Of a DNA stretch of 64,000 nt, positions 25,514-34,344 are shown one piece after another. The position numbers and the translations under genes were made by a program. The stretch comes from Aldehydirespirator sp963662645 (GTDB lineage: Bacteria; Actinomycetota; Acidimicrobiia; Acidimicrobiales; Aldehydirespiratoraceae): assembly GCA_963662645.2 (NCBI GenBank), contig OY759762.1, forward strand, positions 1,674,001 through 1,738,000. Reading direction: 5' to 3'. The notes under the pieces are model-generated. The model had not been told where the DNA came from, ran no database searches, and saw only the letters and a list, made by a program, of their open reading frames with translations. Each line of letters begins with the position of its first letter. Positions within the stretch are counted from its first letter, which is position 1.

Positions 25514-25735
25514 TTGAGGGTCCCTTTGCATCGCCGGCCGCCGTCCGGGCAACTGGCCGAGCCAGCCTCAGTCGAGGGCGTGTCGTGGGACGACGGCGCG
25601 ATCGAAGAGGCGTTGTCGCTCATCCAGGGCTACCCGTACTTCCTGCAGGAGTTCGGCAGGCAGGCATGGCGCATGGGTGAGGACCCCGACCGGATAACCC
25701 GACAGGTCCTGACAGCTGACTCGACGACACCGTGC
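25514..25735 (+). pseudogene. Remnant of an AAA/archaeal-type ATPase gene
   Basis: The frame contains GVSWDDGAIEEALSLIQGYP directly followed by YFLQEFGRQAW and EDPDRITRQV, the helical region after the ATPase core of small AAA proteins (the YPYFLQ motif is characteristic). The P-loop half is absent upstream, replaced by AT-rich DNA (25487-25512), and after RQVLTAD the sequence loses similarity. It is probably the scar of a deleted gene next to the nuclease at 25863. Confidence 0.5.
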
Positions 25736-25737
25736 AG

Positions 25738-25840
25738 AAGATGCCCGACGCGAAGGCCGTTGGCACAGGCCGGCGCCCTGGCAGTCTGGATCGCGGCGGC
25801 GAACCGTACTGAAGATGCCCGAGCCTAAGGCCATTGGCAC
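25738..25840. repeat. Imperfect 30-bp direct repeats 73 bp apart
   Basis: GAAGATGCCCGACGCGAAGG (25738) and GAAGATGCCCGAGCCTAAGG (25811), each followed by CCRTTGGCAC. They flank the end of the ATPase remnant, just before the nuclease gene, and may mark the deletion or duplication that broke it. Confidence 0.7.
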
Positions 25841-25862
25841 CCTCGGAGTAGCCTCTAGTGCC

Positions 25863-27254
25863 ATGGCTCTGCGCGAGAAGCTTGAACAGATTCGCTCGAA
25901 TCCCAGGCCCACCAACGAGGAGGCAGCAAAGTTCCAGATTCTGGCGCCAATTCTGGCCGAACTGGGCTGGGACCCGTTCGGGCTAGAGGTTCTCTGGGAG
26001 CATTCGGTCGGCGCCACCAAAGGCGGAGGCAGAGTGGACATCGCGCTCAAGGCCGAAGGCAGCATCCGAGCACTCATCGAGGCCAAGGCACCGGGCGCAC
26101 AGTTGAGCCAACACGTGGACCAAGTCCTGATGTACGCATACCGCGAGGGCGTGGACATCTGTGTGCTCACGGACGGCCTGCAGTGGTGGCTCTACCTGCC
26201 GCGAGAGAAGGGCGAACCCGAGAAGCGCCGCTTCGCCGTTCTGAACGTAGACAGGGATCCCGTTGAACAGCTCTGTGACGACCTGAACAACTTCCTCGGC
26301 CGGGAGTCGCTGCGCAGCGGCCACGCTGAGCGACGGGCTGCACAGGTTCTCAAAGCGCTCCGGGAGGCTCAGAAGCTCGAGGAGAAGATGCCGTCGATCT
26401 GGCGGCAGATGCTCGACGAGCCCGACGACGAGCTGATCGAGCTGATCGGACAGCGAGTGTACGACAAACTCAACCTGCGGCCTGGACGCGAACAGATCAT
26501 CGCGGCCATGCGCAGCAGACCCATCCCCCCCAAGCGGGGCGGGACGCCTGAGCCCCCTGTTCCCGAGCCGCCGCCAGGATCGAGTCTTGCTGCCGTCGTG
26601 CTCTGGGGGCAGCGCTATCCCATCCGGCTTCATAGCGACATCCTGGTTGCGGTTGTGGAAGCGCTGTACAAGCGGCACCGCGACACGTTCGAGCAAACGG
26701 CCGGATCACTCAGATTCGAGGGACACCAGTATGTGTCGACCGATCGTCAACGAGTAGCTGGAACGAACCCCAAGCGGACTCCATCGGGCCTGTACCTATG
26801 GGTTCGCGGCACCGCCGATGCACAGCGGCGTCGTTGGGTCAGGCTGCTTGAAGCCTTCGGCTACAACGAATCCGATCTCCAACTCCTGTACGAGGCCACC
26901 AAACTCAAGAAGGCACCTGGTCAGGGACCTACACCCTGTCCCGCTGCCATCCGTCTTTGGGACGAGCATCACCAGGTCAAGCGGCACTACGAGATTCTGA
27001 CCACGCTTGTCGCGGCACTCTACAAGCGGCACCCCAGCAGCTTCGACAAGGTCATCGAGCAGTTGAAGGGCAAGAGGTGGCAGTACGTGTCTCTCGATCC
27101 TCAACGAGTGCACGACGTCTGGCGCGTGCAGATCCCATCAGGGCACTACGTGAATATCAACGTGTCAGCGAAAGATGTGACCGTGAGATGCAGGCGCTTG
27201 CTAAGGGCATTCGGGCATAGCGAGTCCGACCTTGAGTACTTGTACGAGGGCTAG
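25863..27254 (+). CDS. Lone PD-(D/E)XK nuclease-like protein with duplicated C-terminal domain
   Basis: A 463-residue protein. Residues about 1-150 match the HsdR N-terminal nuclease domain: ILAPILAELGWDP, then GGGRVDIALKAEGSIRALIE and AKAPG, with Asp and the E-x-K pair of a PD-(D/E)XK site, and VLTDGLQWWLY. The middle is helical (ERRAAQVLKALREAQKLEE), followed by a proline linker. The C-terminal 210 residues are two copies of one domain of about 100 residues, each with LxxLVAxLYKRHxxxF, a QYVSxDxQRV block and a closing AFGxxESDLxxLYE. No methylase or helicase is next to it. It could be a solitary defence nuclease. The start is set at 25863; a frame extension exists to 25815. Confidence 0.7.
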   Translation: MALREKLEQIRSNPRPTNEEAAKFQILAPILAELGWDPFGLEVLWEHSVGATKGGGRVDIALKAEGSIRALIEAKAPGAQLSQHVDQVLMYAYREGVDICVLTDGLQWWLYLPREKGEPEKRRFAVLNVDRDPVEQLCDDLNNFLGRESLRSGHAERRAAQVLKALREAQKLEEKMPSIWRQMLDEPDDELIELIGQRVYDKLNLRPGREQIIAAMRSRPIPPKRGGTPEPPVPEPPPGSSLAAVVLWGQRYPIRLHSDILVAVVEALYKRHRDTFEQTAGSLRFEGHQYVSTDRQRVAGTNPKRTPSGLYLWVRGTADAQRRRWVRLLEAFGYNESDLQLLYEATKLKKAPGQGPTPCPAAIRLWDEHHQVKRHYEILTTLVAALYKRHPSSFDKVIEQLKGKRWQYVSLDPQRVHDVWRVQIPSGHYVNINVSAKDVTVRCRRLLRAFGHSESDLEYLYEG

Positions 27255-27262
27255 GAGCCGCC

Positions 27263-30200
27263 GTGTCGCTTGACCCGTCTGAGTCGTCAACGCTGGAGGA
27301 CTTCGATCTCGATCAGAAGTTCACGCTGGAGCGGGGGCGTGTGCTGCTGACCGGGGTCCAAGCGCTGGTGCGCCTGCCCATCGACCAGCACCGGGCCGAT
27401 GCGGCCCGGGGCCTGCGCACCGCCACCTTCATATCGGGATACCAGGGCTCGCCGCTGGGCACCGTGGACCTCACGATCGAGCGCAACATGGACCTGCTCC
27501 AGTCCCACGACGTGGTGTGGGTGCCCGGCGTGAACGAGGAACTGGCCGCCACCGCGGTGTGGGGCAGCCAGGAGCCGCTGCTGGGGCCGCTCGACCGGCA
27601 CGACGGCGTGGTGGGCATGTGGTACGGCAAGGGCCCGGGCGTGGACCGCTGCGGCGACGTGTTCAAGCACGGCAACTTCAAGGGCACCGCCCCCAACGGC
27701 GGGGTTCTGGTGCTGGCCGGGGACGACCCGCTGGCCAAGTCGTCGACCCTGCCCACCCAGGTGGAGCCCGCGTTCTACGACGCCCAGATCCCGATCCTCT
27801 ACCCCGGCTCGATGCAGGAGATCCTCGATCTCGGCCTGCACGGCATCGCGCTGTCCAGGTATTCCGGCCTGTGGGTCGCGTTCAAGATCGTCACCACCAT
27901 CGCCGACGGGTTCGGCCTCGCCGAGGTCGCCCCCGACCGGGTAGTCCCCACCTATCCCGAGCTTGAGATCGACGGCAGGCCCTGGCGCCACACCCAGCGG
28001 CCCGGCCTGGTGACGCCGATGAGCCTCGAGCAGGAGAAGGACATCGCCTACGGGCGCATCGACGCGGCGGTGGCCTACGCCGCGGCCAACGGCCTCAACG
28101 AGATCAGCGGCGCCAGCGGAGCGGCCCGCCTCGGCATTGCGGCTGCGGGCCGGACCTTCCAGGAGCTGCGCCAAGCTCTCGCCGACCTAGGCCTCGACGA
28201 CGACGATCTGCGTCGCTTCGGGATCCGCCTGCTGCGGCTGGGCATGGTCTGGCCGATGGAGCCCGACATCGTGCGCCGCTTCGCCCGGGGACTCGACGAG
28301 ATCCTGGTGCTGGACGAGAAGCGGGCCTTCATCGAGCTGTTCCTGCGGGACATCCTCTACGGCCGCGCCGGCGCGCCCCGGGTGGTGGGCAAGACCGACG
28401 AGCTCGGCCGGCGGCTGGTGCCCGCCGACGGCGAGCTGAGCGCGGACCGGATCGCGGCCGTGGTGGCCAACCGGTTCCGCTCGGGCGTGCTCGGGGGCGA
28501 GCTGGGCGCACTGCCGGTGGCGGTCGAGGCCCGGGTGGCCCTCGTCGAGGCCGCGGCCAAGGCGGGGGCCGCCGAGGTGGCACGATCGCCGTACTGGTGC
28601 AGCGGCTGCCCCCACAACCGCTCCACCGCGGTGCCCGACGGCTCGTTCGCGGGCGCCGGGGTGGGCTGCCACGCCATGGCCCTGTGGATCGACGACCGGG
28701 CCGGAATCGTCCACCAGATGGGTGGCGAGGGCGCCACCTGGATCGGTCGGGCGCCGTTCACCGGCCGGGGCCACATGTTCCAGAACGTCGGCGACGGCAC
28801 GTTCTTCCATTCTGCCAGCCTGGCGGTGCGGGCCGCGGTGGCCGCCGGCGTCGACATCACCTACAAGATCCTCTACAACGGCGCGGTCGCCATGACCGGG
28901 GGCCAGGACGTGGCCGGGGCCATCGGCGTGCCCGAGCTGACCCACTCGATGGCCGCCGAGGGCGTCGCCCGCATCATCGTGTGCAGCGACGACCCGGACC
29001 GTCACACCAGCGACGCTCTGCTGGCCGCCGGGACCGAGGTCTGGAGCCGCGACCGGCTCGAGGAGGCGCAGCTGCTGTTGCGGGACACGCCCGGCGTGAC
29101 CGTGCTCATCTACGACCAGCAGTGCGCGGCCGAGAAGCGCCGGGAGCGAAAGCGGGGCCTGCGCCCCACGCCGACCAGGCGCATCTTCATCAACGAGGCG
29201 GTGTGCGAGGGGTGCGGCGACTGCGGGGCCAAGAGCCACTGCCTTTCGGTGCAGCCGGTGGACACCGAGCTGGGCACCAAGACCCGAATACACCAGTCGT
29301 CGTGCAACTTCGACTACACCTGCATCGAGGGCGACTGCCCGTCGTTCATCGAGGTCAAGACGCGGGCGGTCAGAACCCGTTCGGGCATGATGCCCGCGGG
29401 GGCGATCCGGGCGGCGCGGGCCCAGCCTCCCGCCGACATCGCGGAGCCGGAGCGGCCCGTGCCCGGCCCCGACGGGCACGCGGTGTTCATGGCCGGAGTG
29501 GGCGGCACCGGCGTGGTGACCGTCAGCCAGGTGCTGGCCACCGCGGCCCTGCTGGACGGCCTCGACGTGCTGGGTCTCGACCAGACCGGCCTCAGCCAAA
29601 AGGGCGGGCCCGTAGTGTCGCACCTGCGCTTCTTCTCCGGCGAGGCCTCCGGGGCCAACCTGATCGGCGCGGGCGGCGCCGACTGCTACCTGGGCCTGGA
29701 TCTGCTGGTGGCGGCCGACCCCAAGAACCTGACCAGGGCCGACGCCGACCGCACGCTGGCAGTGGTGTCGACCAGCAAGCTGCCCACCGGCGACATGGTC
29801 GTCCACGTCGACGAGACCTACCCCGATGTAGACGTCATGCTGGCGACCATCGACGGTGCCACCCGGGCCGGCGCCGGCGTCCGCCTCGACGCCGACCGGA
29901 TGGCCGACGCCCTGCTCGGCACGGCCATGCCCGCCAACGTGCTCGCCCTAGGCGCCGCCTACCAGGCCGGCGGCATCCCGGTGTCGGCTGCCTCCATCGA
30001 GCGGGCCATCGAGTTGAACGGGGTTGCGGTCAAGGCCAACATCGCCGCCTTCCGGTGGGGGCGGGTCTATGTGCGCGAGGGCGCCGACGGCCTGGTGAGC
30101 CTGGCCGGGGTGGCAGCCGCGGCGACATTGCCGGACCCGGCTGCGGCGGTGCCCGGCACGGGCCTGGACGCGGTCCCCGCCGGGCCCGGCATGGGCCTCG

Positions 30201-30937
30201 ACGCGGTTCCGGCCCTAGCCAAGGCCGCCGCCCGGTCGCTGGTCCAGAAGTCGGGGCTGGCGACCGCATCCGGCGCGGGCGCGGGCGCCCTGGCCGAACT
30301 GGTGGAGCGGCGGGCCGCCGACCTGATCGACTACCAGTCCGCCTCGCTCGCCTCCGCGTACGTGGACTTCGTGGACGCGGCGTCGGCCCGGGAGCGCGAG
30401 GTGATGGGCGACCGGACCGAGCTGGCCTCCTCGGTGGCCCGCTACCTGCACAAGCTGACCGCCTACAAGGACGAGTACGAGGTGGCCAGGCTGCACCTTC
30501 GCCCGGGCGTGCATGACGCCATGCGAGACGCGGTGGGCGACTTCACCGGCTACCGCATCCTGCTGCATCCGCCGCTGCTGCGGGCCCTGGGGCTCAAGCG
30601 CAAGATCTCCCTGGGACCCTTCCAGCGACCGGCGCTGGGGCTGTTGAAGGCCATGCGCCGGCTGCGGGGAACGCCCCTCGACCTGTTCGGCTACGCCAAG
30701 GTCCGCCGGATTGAACGGGAGCTGATCGAGGAGTACCGGACCCTCATGGAGGCCGAACTGGATGGCCTGACGCCCGAGAGACACGAGCGAGCGGTGCAGT
30801 TGGCCGGCCTCCCCGATGTGATCAGGGGTTACGAGGACGTGAAGCTGGCCGGCGTCGAGCGCTTCAGAGAGCAGGCCCGGTCCATCCTCAACCCCGACAC
30901 CCAGCCGGTGGCGCTCACGACCAAGCCGGCAAGCTAG
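27263..30937 (+). CDS. Indolepyruvate:ferredoxin oxidoreductase family, IorA-IorB fused
   Basis: A 1224-residue enzyme that oxidatively decarboxylates aryl- or branched 2-oxo acids to acyl-CoA with ferredoxin or flavoprotein as acceptor. The N-terminal pyrimidine-binding part has FISGYQGSPLGTVDL. The TPP domain has CSGCPHNRSTAVP, GVGCHAMALW and NGAVAMTGGQD. One cysteine cluster, CEGCGDCGAKSHC, is followed by CNFDYTCIEGDCPSF. The IorB-like domain begins AVFMAGVGGTGVVTVSQVLA. Length is usual for the fused bacterial type; a small repeat (GTGLDAVPAGPGMGLDAVPA) was inserted near residue 970. The GTG start follows the nuclease stop by 8 bp and its AGGAG overlaps that stop, so translation may be coupled. 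Confidence 0.88.
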   Translation: MSLDPSESSTLEDFDLDQKFTLERGRVLLTGVQALVRLPIDQHRADAARGLRTATFISGYQGSPLGTVDLTIERNMDLLQSHDVVWVPGVNEELAATAVWGSQEPLLGPLDRHDGVVGMWYGKGPGVDRCGDVFKHGNFKGTAPNGGVLVLAGDDPLAKSSTLPTQVEPAFYDAQIPILYPGSMQEILDLGLHGIALSRYSGLWVAFKIVTTIADGFGLAEVAPDRVVPTYPELEIDGRPWRHTQRPGLVTPMSLEQEKDIAYGRIDAAVAYAAANGLNEISGASGAARLGIAAAGRTFQELRQALADLGLDDDDLRRFGIRLLRLGMVWPMEPDIVRRFARGLDEILVLDEKRAFIELFLRDILYGRAGAPRVVGKTDELGRRLVPADGELSADRIAAVVANRFRSGVLGGELGALPVAVEARVALVEAAAKAGAAEVARSPYWCSGCPHNRSTAVPDGSFAGAGVGCHAMALWIDDRAGIVHQMGGEGATWIGRAPFTGRGHMFQNVGDGTFFHSASLAVRAAVAAGVDITYKILYNGAVAMTGGQDVAGAIGVPELTHSMAAEGVARIIVCSDDPDRHTSDALLAAGTEVWSRDRLEEAQLLLRDTPGVTVLIYDQQCAAEKRRERKRGLRPTPTRRIFINEAVCEGCGDCGAKSHCLSVQPVDTELGTKTRIHQSSCNFDYTCIEGDCPSFIEVKTRAVRTRSGMMPAGAIRAARAQPPADIAEPERPVPGPDGHAVFMAGVGGTGVVTVSQVLATAALLDGLDVLGLDQTGLSQKGGPVVSHLRFFSGEASGANLIGAGGADCYLGLDLLVAADPKNLTRADADRTLAVVSTSKLPTGDMVVHVDETYPDVDVMLATIDGATRAGAGVRLDADRMADALLGTAMPANVLALGAAYQAGGIPVSAASIERAIELNGVAVKANIAAFRWGRVYVREGADGLVSLAGVAAAATLPDPAAAVPGTGLDAVPAGPGMGLDAVPALAKAAARSLVQKSGLATASGAGAGALAELVERRAADLIDYQSASLASAYVDFVDAASAREREVMGDRTELASSVARYLHKLTAYKDEYEVARLHLRPGVHDAMRDAVGDFTGYRILLHPPLLRALGLKRKISLGPFQRPALGLLKAMRRLRGTPLDLFGYAKVRRIERELIEEYRTLMEAELDGLTPERHERAVQLAGLPDVIRGYEDVKLAGVERFREQARSILNPDTQPVALTTKPAS

Positions 30938-30943
30938 CGCAGG

Positions 30944-32161
30944 TTGGTCGTGGCCGACGCTGCGCCCGCCGCGCCCGCCGCGCCGCCCCATAATCCCGAC
31001 GCCGTCCCGGTCCGGGCCGTGGCCGCCTCCATCGCCTGCCTCACCGCGAGCGTCATGCCGGGATTCCTGGCCGGCGCGCTGGGCAGCGACATCAAGGACA
31101 CCTTCGCCATCGGCGACACCGGCCTGGGGATGACGCTGGCCGCAACCTACGCACTGTCGGGGGTGGCGTCGATACACGCGGGAGAACTGGCCGACCGGAT
31201 GGGCGCCCGCCGCGGCCTCATGCTGTCGATGTGGGTGACGGTGGCGGGCTACCTGGCCGTGGCGGTACTGGCCCAGTCGTTCCCGACGTTCCTGATATCG
31301 ATGGCCGTGGCCGGCGCGGGCCTGACCCTGGCCGGGCCCGCGGCCAAGGTGTTGGTGGCCCAGCACGTGTCGGCGGAGCGCCACGGCGTCGCCTTCGCGG
31401 TGCACATGTCGGCCATCCCGCTGGCACCGCTGCTGGCGGGTCTGACCGTCCCGCTGGTGGGCGGCACGGCGGCATGGCGCTGGGCCTTCGTGGGAGGGGC
31501 GGTGCTGGCTGCTGTGGGGATGCTCATGCTCCCCGCCGAGCCCCGACCCGACCCCAAGCCCGCCACGGCGAGGGCGGCGGACTTCGGGCGCTTCGCCCAC
31601 ATCAGGCTGGCACCGCTCTTCGTGCTGGGCGGAGCGGCCACGCTGGCGTCCTCGGCGGTGTTCAGCGCGGCCGCCTTCTTCGTGGTCAACAGCGAATCGG
31701 CGGGCATCTCCGAGGACGCGGCCGGGCTGCTGCTGTCGGCGACCAGCGCGGGGGTGATAGTCGCCCGCATCCTCCTGGGGGTGATGGCCGACCGGGGCCG
31801 CACCGGAGACATTGTCACGGTGGCTGTGCTGCTGGTGGCCAGCGCAGGCGGCTACGCGCTGATGGCGGCGGACACGCCGTGGCTGTACGCGCTGGGCGGC
31901 CAGATCGCCATCATCCTGGGCTGGTCGTGGCCGGCGCTGATGGTGGTGGCCCTGGTGCGAATGAACCCGCACGCCCCCGGCCTGGCCACCTCCTTCGCCA
32001 TCGGAGGTCTGAATCTGGGCGCGGTCGTGGGTCCGGCAGCCTTCGGCGCCATCACCGACAACGCGTCCTCGTCGGCCGCGCTGGCAACAGCCGCAGTCTG
32101 GGCCCTCGCCGCCGCCGCCCTAAGCCTCCTAGGCCGCCAGTTCTCGGCGCGATCCCGGTAG
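30944..32161 (+). CDS. MFS transporter (paralogue of 12512 and 57141)
   Basis: A 405-residue transporter with about 12 membrane segments. GELADRMGARRGLML is the loop 2-3 signature and APGLATSFAIGGLNLGAVVGP lies near TM11. It starts 6 bp after the oxidoreductase stop, at TTG 30944 or GTG 30950, so it is probably cotranscribed with it and may import its 2-oxo acid or amino-acid substrate. That link is inference from position only. Confidence 0.8.
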   Translation: MVVADAAPAAPAAPPHNPDAVPVRAVAASIACLTASVMPGFLAGALGSDIKDTFAIGDTGLGMTLAATYALSGVASIHAGELADRMGARRGLMLSMWVTVAGYLAVAVLAQSFPTFLISMAVAGAGLTLAGPAAKVLVAQHVSAERHGVAFAVHMSAIPLAPLLAGLTVPLVGGTAAWRWAFVGGAVLAAVGMLMLPAEPRPDPKPATARAADFGRFAHIRLAPLFVLGGAATLASSAVFSAAAFFVVNSESAGISEDAAGLLLSATSAGVIVARILLGVMADRGRTGDIVTVAVLLVASAGGYALMAADTPWLYALGGQIAIILGWSWPALMVVALVRMNPHAPGLATSFAIGGLNLGAVVGPAAFGAITDNASSSAALATAAVWALAAAALSLLGRQFSARSR

Positions 32162-32296
32162 CCCACGTCTCACTCGCCAGAACCACACAGAAGCTGTCCT
32201 GTCAGGCGATGTGGCGCCGCCGAGAGCCGCCGCACGGCCACGTCGAAGACGACGCACTCGTCGTTGCGGCCCACCAGCGCAGGAGGAGACTTATAC

Positions 32297-32344
32297 ATGT
32301 ATGCGCGGCTTTTCGCAGAATCCGATATAAGCCGCGCAGATTGA
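32297..32344 (+). CDS. Possible 15-codon leader ORF with strong ribosome-binding site
   Basis: AGGAGGAG is followed 8 bp later by an ATG encoding MYARLFAESDISRAD and a stop. It is AT-rich compared with its surroundings, and the start lies in the palindrome ATACATGTAT (32293-32302). It may be a leader peptide or the surviving start of a lost gene. In the 306-bp gap 32162-32467 I see nothing else besides the hairpin and the GTATAC site. Confidence 0.3.
   Translation: MYARLFAESDISRAD
32302..32338. terminator. 10-bp stem, 17-nt loop hairpin
   Basis: TGCGCGGCTT and AAGCCGCGCA are perfect complements. The hairpin overlaps most of the 15-codon ORF. It has no T-run, so it may be a weak terminator after the MFS gene or an RNA switch acting on the small ORF. 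Confidence 0.4.
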
Positions 32345-32409
32345 TATAAACGGGTTCCTGGTGCCGATGAGGGTGCCTGATTCGGAGCGACTCACAGGAC
32401 CCGGCTACG

Positions 32410-32415
32410 GTATAC
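32410..32415 (+). promoter_or_regulatory. GGTATACAG site before the peptide transporter operon
   Basis: GTATAC lies 53 bp before the TTG start of the first permease. The leader between them holds GGCCCGG-CAT-CCGGGCC followed by a further CCGGGCCAATTGTGGCCCGG inverted repeat, so the mRNA leader can fold into alternative hairpins before the GGAGGGG ribosome-binding site. Confidence 0.5.
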
Positions 32416-32467
32416 AGAGCGGCCCGGCATCCGGGCCAATTGTGGCCCGGACGGGAGGGGAAGCGCG

Positions 32468-33388
32468 TTGCTTCGGTGGCTCGCGAGACGCATCATCGCC
32501 GCCGCTCTGGTGGTGTTCGTCGTTACTTCTCTGGTGTTTGTGGTCACCCACATCTTCACCGATCCGGCCACGGTGTCGCTTCCCTTGGAGGCCACGGAGG
32601 AGCATCGGGCCCAGCGGCGAGCCGCGCTCGGGATCGACCGTCCCCTCAGCGTCCAGTACTGGGACTTCGTGTCGGGCCTGGTGGTCGGCGACCTGGGCGA
32701 GTCGTTCTGGCAGGACCAGCCCGCCTCCAAGCTCGTGCTGGAACGCCTGCCGGCCACCCTCAAGCTCGTGGCCGGAGCGACCGTGGTCACGGTGCTGCTG
32801 GCCGCGCCCATGGGGATGCTGGCCGCGTGGTGGGAGCGCCGCTTCGCCGACCATGCCGTGCTCGGCTTCTCGATGGCGTCCATCAGCGCGCCGCCGTTCT
32901 GGATCGGCTATCTGCTGATCATCATCTTCGCGGTGCAGCTCGGCTGGGTGCCGACGTTCGGATCGCGAGGATTCATATCGCTGATCCTCCCCTCCTTCGC
33001 TATCGGCCTGGCCAGCGCGGGCCGCCTCGCCCAGATGACCCGGCGCGGCATCGTGGAGGAGCTGCGCAAGCCCTACGCGGTGACTGCGCTGTCGAGGGGC
33101 TTCTCGCGGTCCTACACGATCGTTCACCACACCTTCCGCAACGTGGCCTCGGGCTTCGTGACCATGACCGGTTGGGAGCTGACCCGCATGTTCACCGGCT
33201 ACACCGTGGTAATCGAGGTGGTGTTCGCCTGGCCCGGCGTGGGCCGCCTCGCCATCCACGCCATCGAGAACCGGGACCTCATCCTGGTGCAGGCCGCGGT
33301 GGTGGTGCTGGCCACGCTGGTGGTGCTCACCAACCTGCTGGTGGACATCGCCCGCCGGATGATCGACCCCCGGGTGGAGCTGGCATGA
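32468..33388 (+). CDS. Peptide ABC transporter permease, DppB type
   Basis: A 306-residue integral membrane protein with the GsiC/DppB pattern: an N-terminal TM (RRIIAAALVVFVVTSLVFVV), the extracytoplasmic ALGIDRPLSVQYWDFVSGLV segment, and the EAA-like cytoplasmic loop ELRKPYAVTALSRGFSR. It forms the channel with the next gene product. The start is TTG with GGAGGGG 7 bp upstream. It is the first of four overlapping genes. Confidence 0.9.
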   Translation: MLRWLARRIIAAALVVFVVTSLVFVVTHIFTDPATVSLPLEATEEHRAQRRAALGIDRPLSVQYWDFVSGLVVGDLGESFWQDQPASKLVLERLPATLKLVAGATVVTVLLAAPMGMLAAWWERRFADHAVLGFSMASISAPPFWIGYLLIIIFAVQLGWVPTFGSRGFISLILPSFAIGLASAGRLAQMTRRGIVEELRKPYAVTALSRGFSRSYTIVHHTFRNVASGFVTMTGWELTRMFTGYTVVIEVVFAWPGVGRLAIHAIENRDLILVQAAVVVLATLVVLTNLLVDIARRMIDPRVELA

Positions 33389-34344
33389 CCGCGGTGGAAA
33401 GCGCGCTGGGACCACCGGGCGCAGACGCCGGCGGGGCCGAGGCCGCGCCGCCCGAGACCGTCACCGTCCTGGCCGACCTGCGGTCGCATCTTCGCAAGTC
33501 CAAGGCAGGCATCTCGGGGATCGTCATCTGCTCGCTGTTCGCGCTGGTGGCCGTCATCGGACCGTGGCTGCCGTTCATCAAGGATCCCGCCGCGCAGAGC
33601 CTGCCCGACAAGCTCACTCCCCCGGTGGGCTGGGGCGGCACCTGGGCCCACCCCCTCGGCACCGACCAACTCGGCCGCGACATCCTGGCCCGGCTCATCG
33701 ACGGCGCCCGCATCTCGCTGCTGGTGAGCGTGGCCGCAGTCATCATCGCGGCCGTCCTCGGCACCGCCCTCGGTCTGATCGCGGGCTACATCGGCGGCAG
33801 GATCGACACCCTCATCATCTCGGCCGCCGACGTGCAGATGGCCTTCCCGGGCGTGCTGGCCGGCCTGATCCTGGTGGCCGCGTTCGGGCCGAGCGTGTGG
33901 CTGGTCATCCTCGTCATCGCCATCTCGAGCTGGATGGTGTTCACCAGGGTGGGCCGCGGCCTGGTGTTCACCCTCAAGACGTCGCTGTTCGTGGAGGCCT
34001 CGGAACTGGCCGGAGCGTCGTCGCGACGGGTCATGTGGCGCCACCTTCTGCCAAACCTGGTCAGCTCCCTGATCACGCTGAGCGTGCTGGAGCTGGCCGC
34101 CGCCATCCTGTCGGAATCGGCCTTCGCCTTCCTCGGCTTCGGTGTGCAGCCGCCCCGCTCATCGTGGGGACTGATGATCCAGCAGGGCCGCAACTACATC
34201 ACCGACGGATGGTGGATCGTAACCTTCGCCGGCCTGGCCATCTCCGTCGTGGTGCTGGGCGTCAACCTGCTGTCGCTGTGGCTGCAGTCCTTCAACGACG
34301 TGGCCGAGCGCGAGCAGATCATCCTCGAGAGGCCGGGCGGGTGA
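33385..34344 (+). CDS. Peptide ABC transporter permease, DppC type
   Basis: A 319-residue permease. HPLGTDQLGRDILARLIDGAR is the DppC/OppC signature, followed by five membrane segments and the EAA loop FVEASELAGASSRRVMWRHLLPN. The C-terminus FLGFGVQPPRSSWGLMIQQG is also characteristic. It overlaps the DppB gene by 4 bp (ATGA) and the next gene by 4 bp (GTGA). Confidence 0.9.
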   Translation: MTAVESALGPPGADAGGAEAAPPETVTVLADLRSHLRKSKAGISGIVICSLFALVAVIGPWLPFIKDPAAQSLPDKLTPPVGWGGTWAHPLGTDQLGRDILARLIDGARISLLVSVAAVIIAAVLGTALGLIAGYIGGRIDTLIISAADVQMAFPGVLAGLILVAAFGPSVWLVILVIAISSWMVFTRVGRGLVFTLKTSLFVEASELAGASSRRVMWRHLLPNLVSSLITLSVLELAAAILSESAFAFLGFGVQPPRSSWGLMIQQGRNYITDGWWIVTFAGLAISVVVLGVNLLSLWLQSFNDVAEREQIILERPGG

